From Saprospiraceae bacterium (GTDB lineage: Bacteria; Bacteroidota; Bacteroidia; Chitinophagales; Saprospiraceae): a stretch of DNA of 64,000 nucleotides. The stretch is from NCBI GenBank assembly GCA_016710115.1, contig JADJLN010000008.1:124001-188000 (forward strand). The letters run 5' to 3'. The notes beneath the pieces were generated by a model that searched no databases, had not been told where the DNA came from, and worked only from the letters and a program-made list of their open reading frames with translations. How positions within the stretch are numbered: the stretch's first letter is position 1; the number at the start of each line of letters is the position of its first letter. Positions 61,352 to 64,000 of this stretch are shown in pieces. The translations under genes were made by a program, and so were the position numbers.

Positions 61352-62984
61352 AATCGCAGAAAGACACCACCCAGAATATTCAAGCCGTAGGTCGGGTACC
61401 TGTGCCAGCGTTCCCGTTTGTTGTTGTTGAGGTTGTTGAGTTGCAACCAGACCCCCGCATTTCTGATCACCTGATAATGTGCTGAAAAACTCAGATCCAG
61501 CAAACTGCCTAGCCGATCTTTTGCCTGTTGATCATTGAGATAATTCACTCCTCGGGCGAGATATCCATCGCCCTGGAGGAGCAAACGGTTGTCCAGCAGG
61601 ATATACCTTGCTGTCAGAATCGATTCAAATTCAGGGAGATGCCAGGCGGCATCTTCACTTTTGGGATCGTACATATTCTGCATTACCGTTCCCGAGAAGG
61701 TGAATCCAGGCCACAATTCAATTCCCGCCGTAGCGCTGATATAGACCATGCTGACAGTGTCATACAACACACTGAACCGACGTGTATCCCTGTCGTCCGT
61801 GAGAAACATGGCCAGATCGTTCGATTTCTTGAAACCGACCTGTGCCTGATAGTTCCATCCCTGGGCAGCGCCTTTTACACCTCCATAGATGTCCCGATAC
61901 AGGGTGGTACGCGGATCCAGTTCCGATACGATAAACGGATTATAGGTCCGCAAATGATCAAAACTGTTCTGGTAATAATCGCCCTGCCACCCGGCATAAA
62001 TCGACAGCGCATTCCCGGCAAGATTAAACATCGCCTCCAGATTTGGCAACAACTTCATTCCGTCTGCTGAAATCAGGTTGATACCCACCCGAACACGAAA
62101 TGCATCACCATGAAATGTAAATGCCGGTTTGATATAGAACGTATTGAGATTCTTGGAGATCGTATCGGAAAAAACAGCCAGTTCATTCCCGATATCCAGT
62201 GTCAGTGGATGCGAATCGGAGAACCACCGGGTCAGTTCCAGCTTGAGACCCAGACCGGACTCTTTGGCGTCAAAAAATCGGTCAAAGAATAATAATTTGC
62301 ACCAATCGTATAATCCAGGAGCAAATCGTTCACTGAGGTATTGAATACCTCGCCCCCCAATGCGAACCGGTTGAATCGTTGTTTCGTCGCTGATTCATTG
62401 AAGGTGGTATCCAGGTGGTCATACCCGTAAAAGGAAACAATGTCCTGATGAAATCCGATATCGCCATGAACAGTCAAGCGATCAGGCAGGTGCACATTCC
62501 CATCCAGGTCAAAAGCCGTGGAAGTAAACCGTTGATTTTCAAGTTTTTTATTGTCCGCAGCGTGGTAGAGAATACCAAGATGTGCGTCAAATCGGTCTTC
62601 TTGTCGAAACGCATACCCACCTGCCACATAGGGCGAAGCAGGCAGTCCATATCCAGCTTTTACAAAACCATTGAAATGGTCCAGTACCTGGTCGCGTTTG
62701 AAAGCGAGTGGGCGTAACCTCGGAGCAGGATAATCCAGATGTGAAGGTCTGGCATCGACGAAGTATGTCTGTCGTTGAACTGTAGTATCCAAGGCAAGAC
62801 TGGCGGGTGAAATACCCACTTTCTGAGCATCCTCCAGTCGGGCATCAAAATTCTTGACAATTTCGACAGCTTCAGTTGGCAGTTCTTTGGTTTGCGCAGT
62901 GAGATAACCAGGTATCATCACACCTGCCCATACGAGTGGGGCGACCAGGCGAAAGATCAAGTGGGATAGAGAGGTATGTGTCAT
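61348..62984 (-). CDS. Outer-membrane beta-barrel protein (frameshifted)
   Basis: About 545 residues: a signal peptide (to about 31, GYLTAQ), an 80-residue region (FDARLEDAQKVGISPASLAL), then a barrel of alternating aromatic strands ending in GLNILGGVFLRF, a typical BamA-type sorting end. There is no TonB plug, so it is unlike the receptor at 5610. One T lost from the A6 run 62272-62277 breaks the frame; adding it gives FFDAKESGLGLKLELTRW. It begins 1 bp after the TPR gene stop. Homologues in Bacteroidota are often found next to such a TPR gene (recalled). Confidence 0.78.
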
Positions 62985-62985
62985 A

Positions 62986-64000
62986 TTAGCGGTCGCTGTC
63001 TTCTTGTAGTTCTAATAATTCAGACTTGTCAGGGGCTATCAGTCGGTTTGACTTACTTTCCAAAACACCAATTTGGGCCAATCGGTCTCGGGCATCCTGC
63101 CGGATGGACTCATCCCCCTGATAATTATCCAGGAGCCCTTCCAGAGCTGCTCGGGCGTTGAACAGGTCATTTTCCTCCACAAACACATCCGAAAGGATGA
63201 GAATACAACGAGCGACCCATTGTTCGTATTCGGGGATCTTCTGGTTGGATAACAGACACCATTCCCGACAACGGTCGAATGATCGCTGCCTGAAATAAAT
63301 CTCTGCAATCAGGTAATGCGATTCGCCCTTCAATTCACTGTCCAATTGATTCATCACTTCAGTGAACAGAGGTAAGGCAAGATCGTCCTGTTTGCGATCG
63401 AAAAGCACTTTTGCCTTGTAAAAACGGGCTTGACCGGTCTGTTTATGATTCGCCTGGGCATTCGCCATGACTTTATCTGCCAGATTCAAGACTTCATCTT
63501 CCCTGCCGATTCGATAGGCAGAACGCAACGCCCCCAACTGTGCTTCAAATCGGATCGCTTCATTACTGGCAGCCGTTTCCAGAGCCTGATAGAAGGCAAG
63601 TGACTTGGTGTAGTTTTCCTGGTAATTATAACTGATGACAGCCGCTTTTTCCAGTGCAGTTTCATAGAAACGGCTCGCTCCCCGGGTAACCACTTCCTCG
63701 TAATCAACGATTGCTTCGTCATAGCGTTTCAAGACACTGAAACATTCTGCACGGCGGAAGTGCGCGGACAAGACATGCAAGCCCCCTGGATAACGTTGGA
63801 GATACTGACCATATGCGGTTATTGCTTTTTCATAAGATCCAGCTTCATACAGATTATCAGCCGACTTGAATTGCAGGGAATCACGGGAAGCATCGCTGAC
63901 ACTGTATCCACTGGATTCCAGTAAGGCAAAATAATCATCCGGACTAGACAGGTCCCGAACGTAGATTTCTTCCAGTGCCGCCAGGGAAGCCCGGCGTTCA
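62986..64000 (-). CDS. Tetratricopeptide-repeat protein (5' end beyond window)
   Basis: At least 338 residues, reading in one frame to the right edge; the start is outside. About nine TPR-like helix pairs are visible, e.g. SADNLYEAGSYEKAITAYGQYLQRYP and RAECFSVLKRYDEAIVDYEEVV. The C-terminus ESKSNRLIAPDKSELLELQED is not TPR. Such proteins often bind partners in the periplasm. The downstream outer-membrane barrel is translationally adjacent, so the two may form an envelope complex (inference). Confidence 0.8.
   Translation of the reverse strand, partial: ERRASLAALEEIYVRDLSSPDDYFALLESSGYSVSDASRDSLQFKSADNLYEAGSYEKAITAYGQYLQRYPGGLHVLSAHFRRAECFSVLKRYDEAIVDYEEVVTRGASRFYETALEKAAVISYNYQENYTKSLAFYQALETAASNEAIRFEAQLGALRSAYRIGREDEVLNLADKVMANAQANHKQTGQARFYKAKVLFDRKQDDLALPLFTEVMNQLDSELKGESHYLIAEIYFRQRSFDRCREWCLLSNQKIPEYEQWVARCILILSDVFVEENDLFNARAALEGLLDNYQGDESIRQDARDRLAQIGVLESKSNRLIAPDKSELLELQEDSDR

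Noticed and set aside
1..64000. Search for CRISPR arrays, transposases, integrases, phage genes, toxin-antitoxin or defence islands
   Set aside because: No regularly spaced repeats, terminal inverted repeats, recombinase motifs or defence domains were seen; base composition looks uniform by eye.

Overview
The window is a gene-dense stretch of a Bacteroidota chromosome, most likely from the Saprospiria or a neighbouring lineage (inference; no rRNA or full marker phylogeny is available here). Phylum-level signs are a PorP/SprF protein and two proteins with type IX secretion sorting domains, a TonB receptor with a carboxypeptidase-like N-terminus, a RibBA whose GTP cyclohydrolase II half has lost its zinc cysteines, the gene order miaB - sigma54 activator - lptE - TPR gene - secG - groES - groEL, and perfect TAnnTTTG boxes in front of at least twelve transcription units. 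Almost everything is housekeeping or envelope biology. I see no prophage, insertion sequence, CRISPR array or integron.

Layout. 1-5.5 kb: mutS (entering from the left edge), ffh and a MoxR/ChlI-like ATPase. 5.6-17.7 kb: surface and secretion region, with a TonB receptor, a Porphyromonas-type (PPAD-like) arginine deiminase with a sorting tail, a haem-binding protein, a 1471-residue CUB/choice-of-anchor/gliding-type adhesin, a lipoprotein-SCO-cytochrome c operon, and PorP/SprF. 17.7-28.4 kb: ribBA, two glycosyltransferases, a LolD-like ATPase, cystathionine beta-synthase, a LysM protein, kdsB, cdd, a saccharopine-dehydrogenase-like protein and a polysaccharide flippase. 28.5-39.6 kb: folD-prmA followed by a giant exported protein of unknown function (about 1500 residues), then yidC, purM and purB. 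39.7-46.4 kb: the leftward miaB-to-groEL cluster. 46.5-64 kb: recQ, a glycosyltransferase, an MscS channel, a cyclase-family hydrolase, a helical lipoprotein, an M1 peptidase, tRNA-Leu and tRNA-Gly, ppk1, a DUF72 gene, tpiA, accC, acetoacetate-CoA ligase, and an outer-membrane barrel with a TPR partner running off the right edge.

About 18 of some 50 genes are interrupted by frameshifts, including mutS, groEL, miaB, recQ and ppk1. Where I traced the break, it is usually one base missing from, or added to, a homopolymer, and the conserved protein continues at once in another frame. This points to uncorrected indel errors in a long-read assembly rather than gene decay. I therefore give each such gene as one feature across the break.

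The genes fit together as an envelope-building, surface-secreting aerobic heterotroph: KDO activation, glycan flipping and glycosyl transfer, LPS export (LptE), membrane insertion (Ffh, YidC, SecG), type IX secretion, cytochrome oxidase maturation (SCO), and acyl-CoA metabolism (AccC, acetoacetate-CoA ligase). The least explained items are the giant protein at 30213-34720, the PPAD-like enzyme, a 15-bp perfect palindrome at 10379-10413, and a near-consensus sigma54 site in front of groESL.
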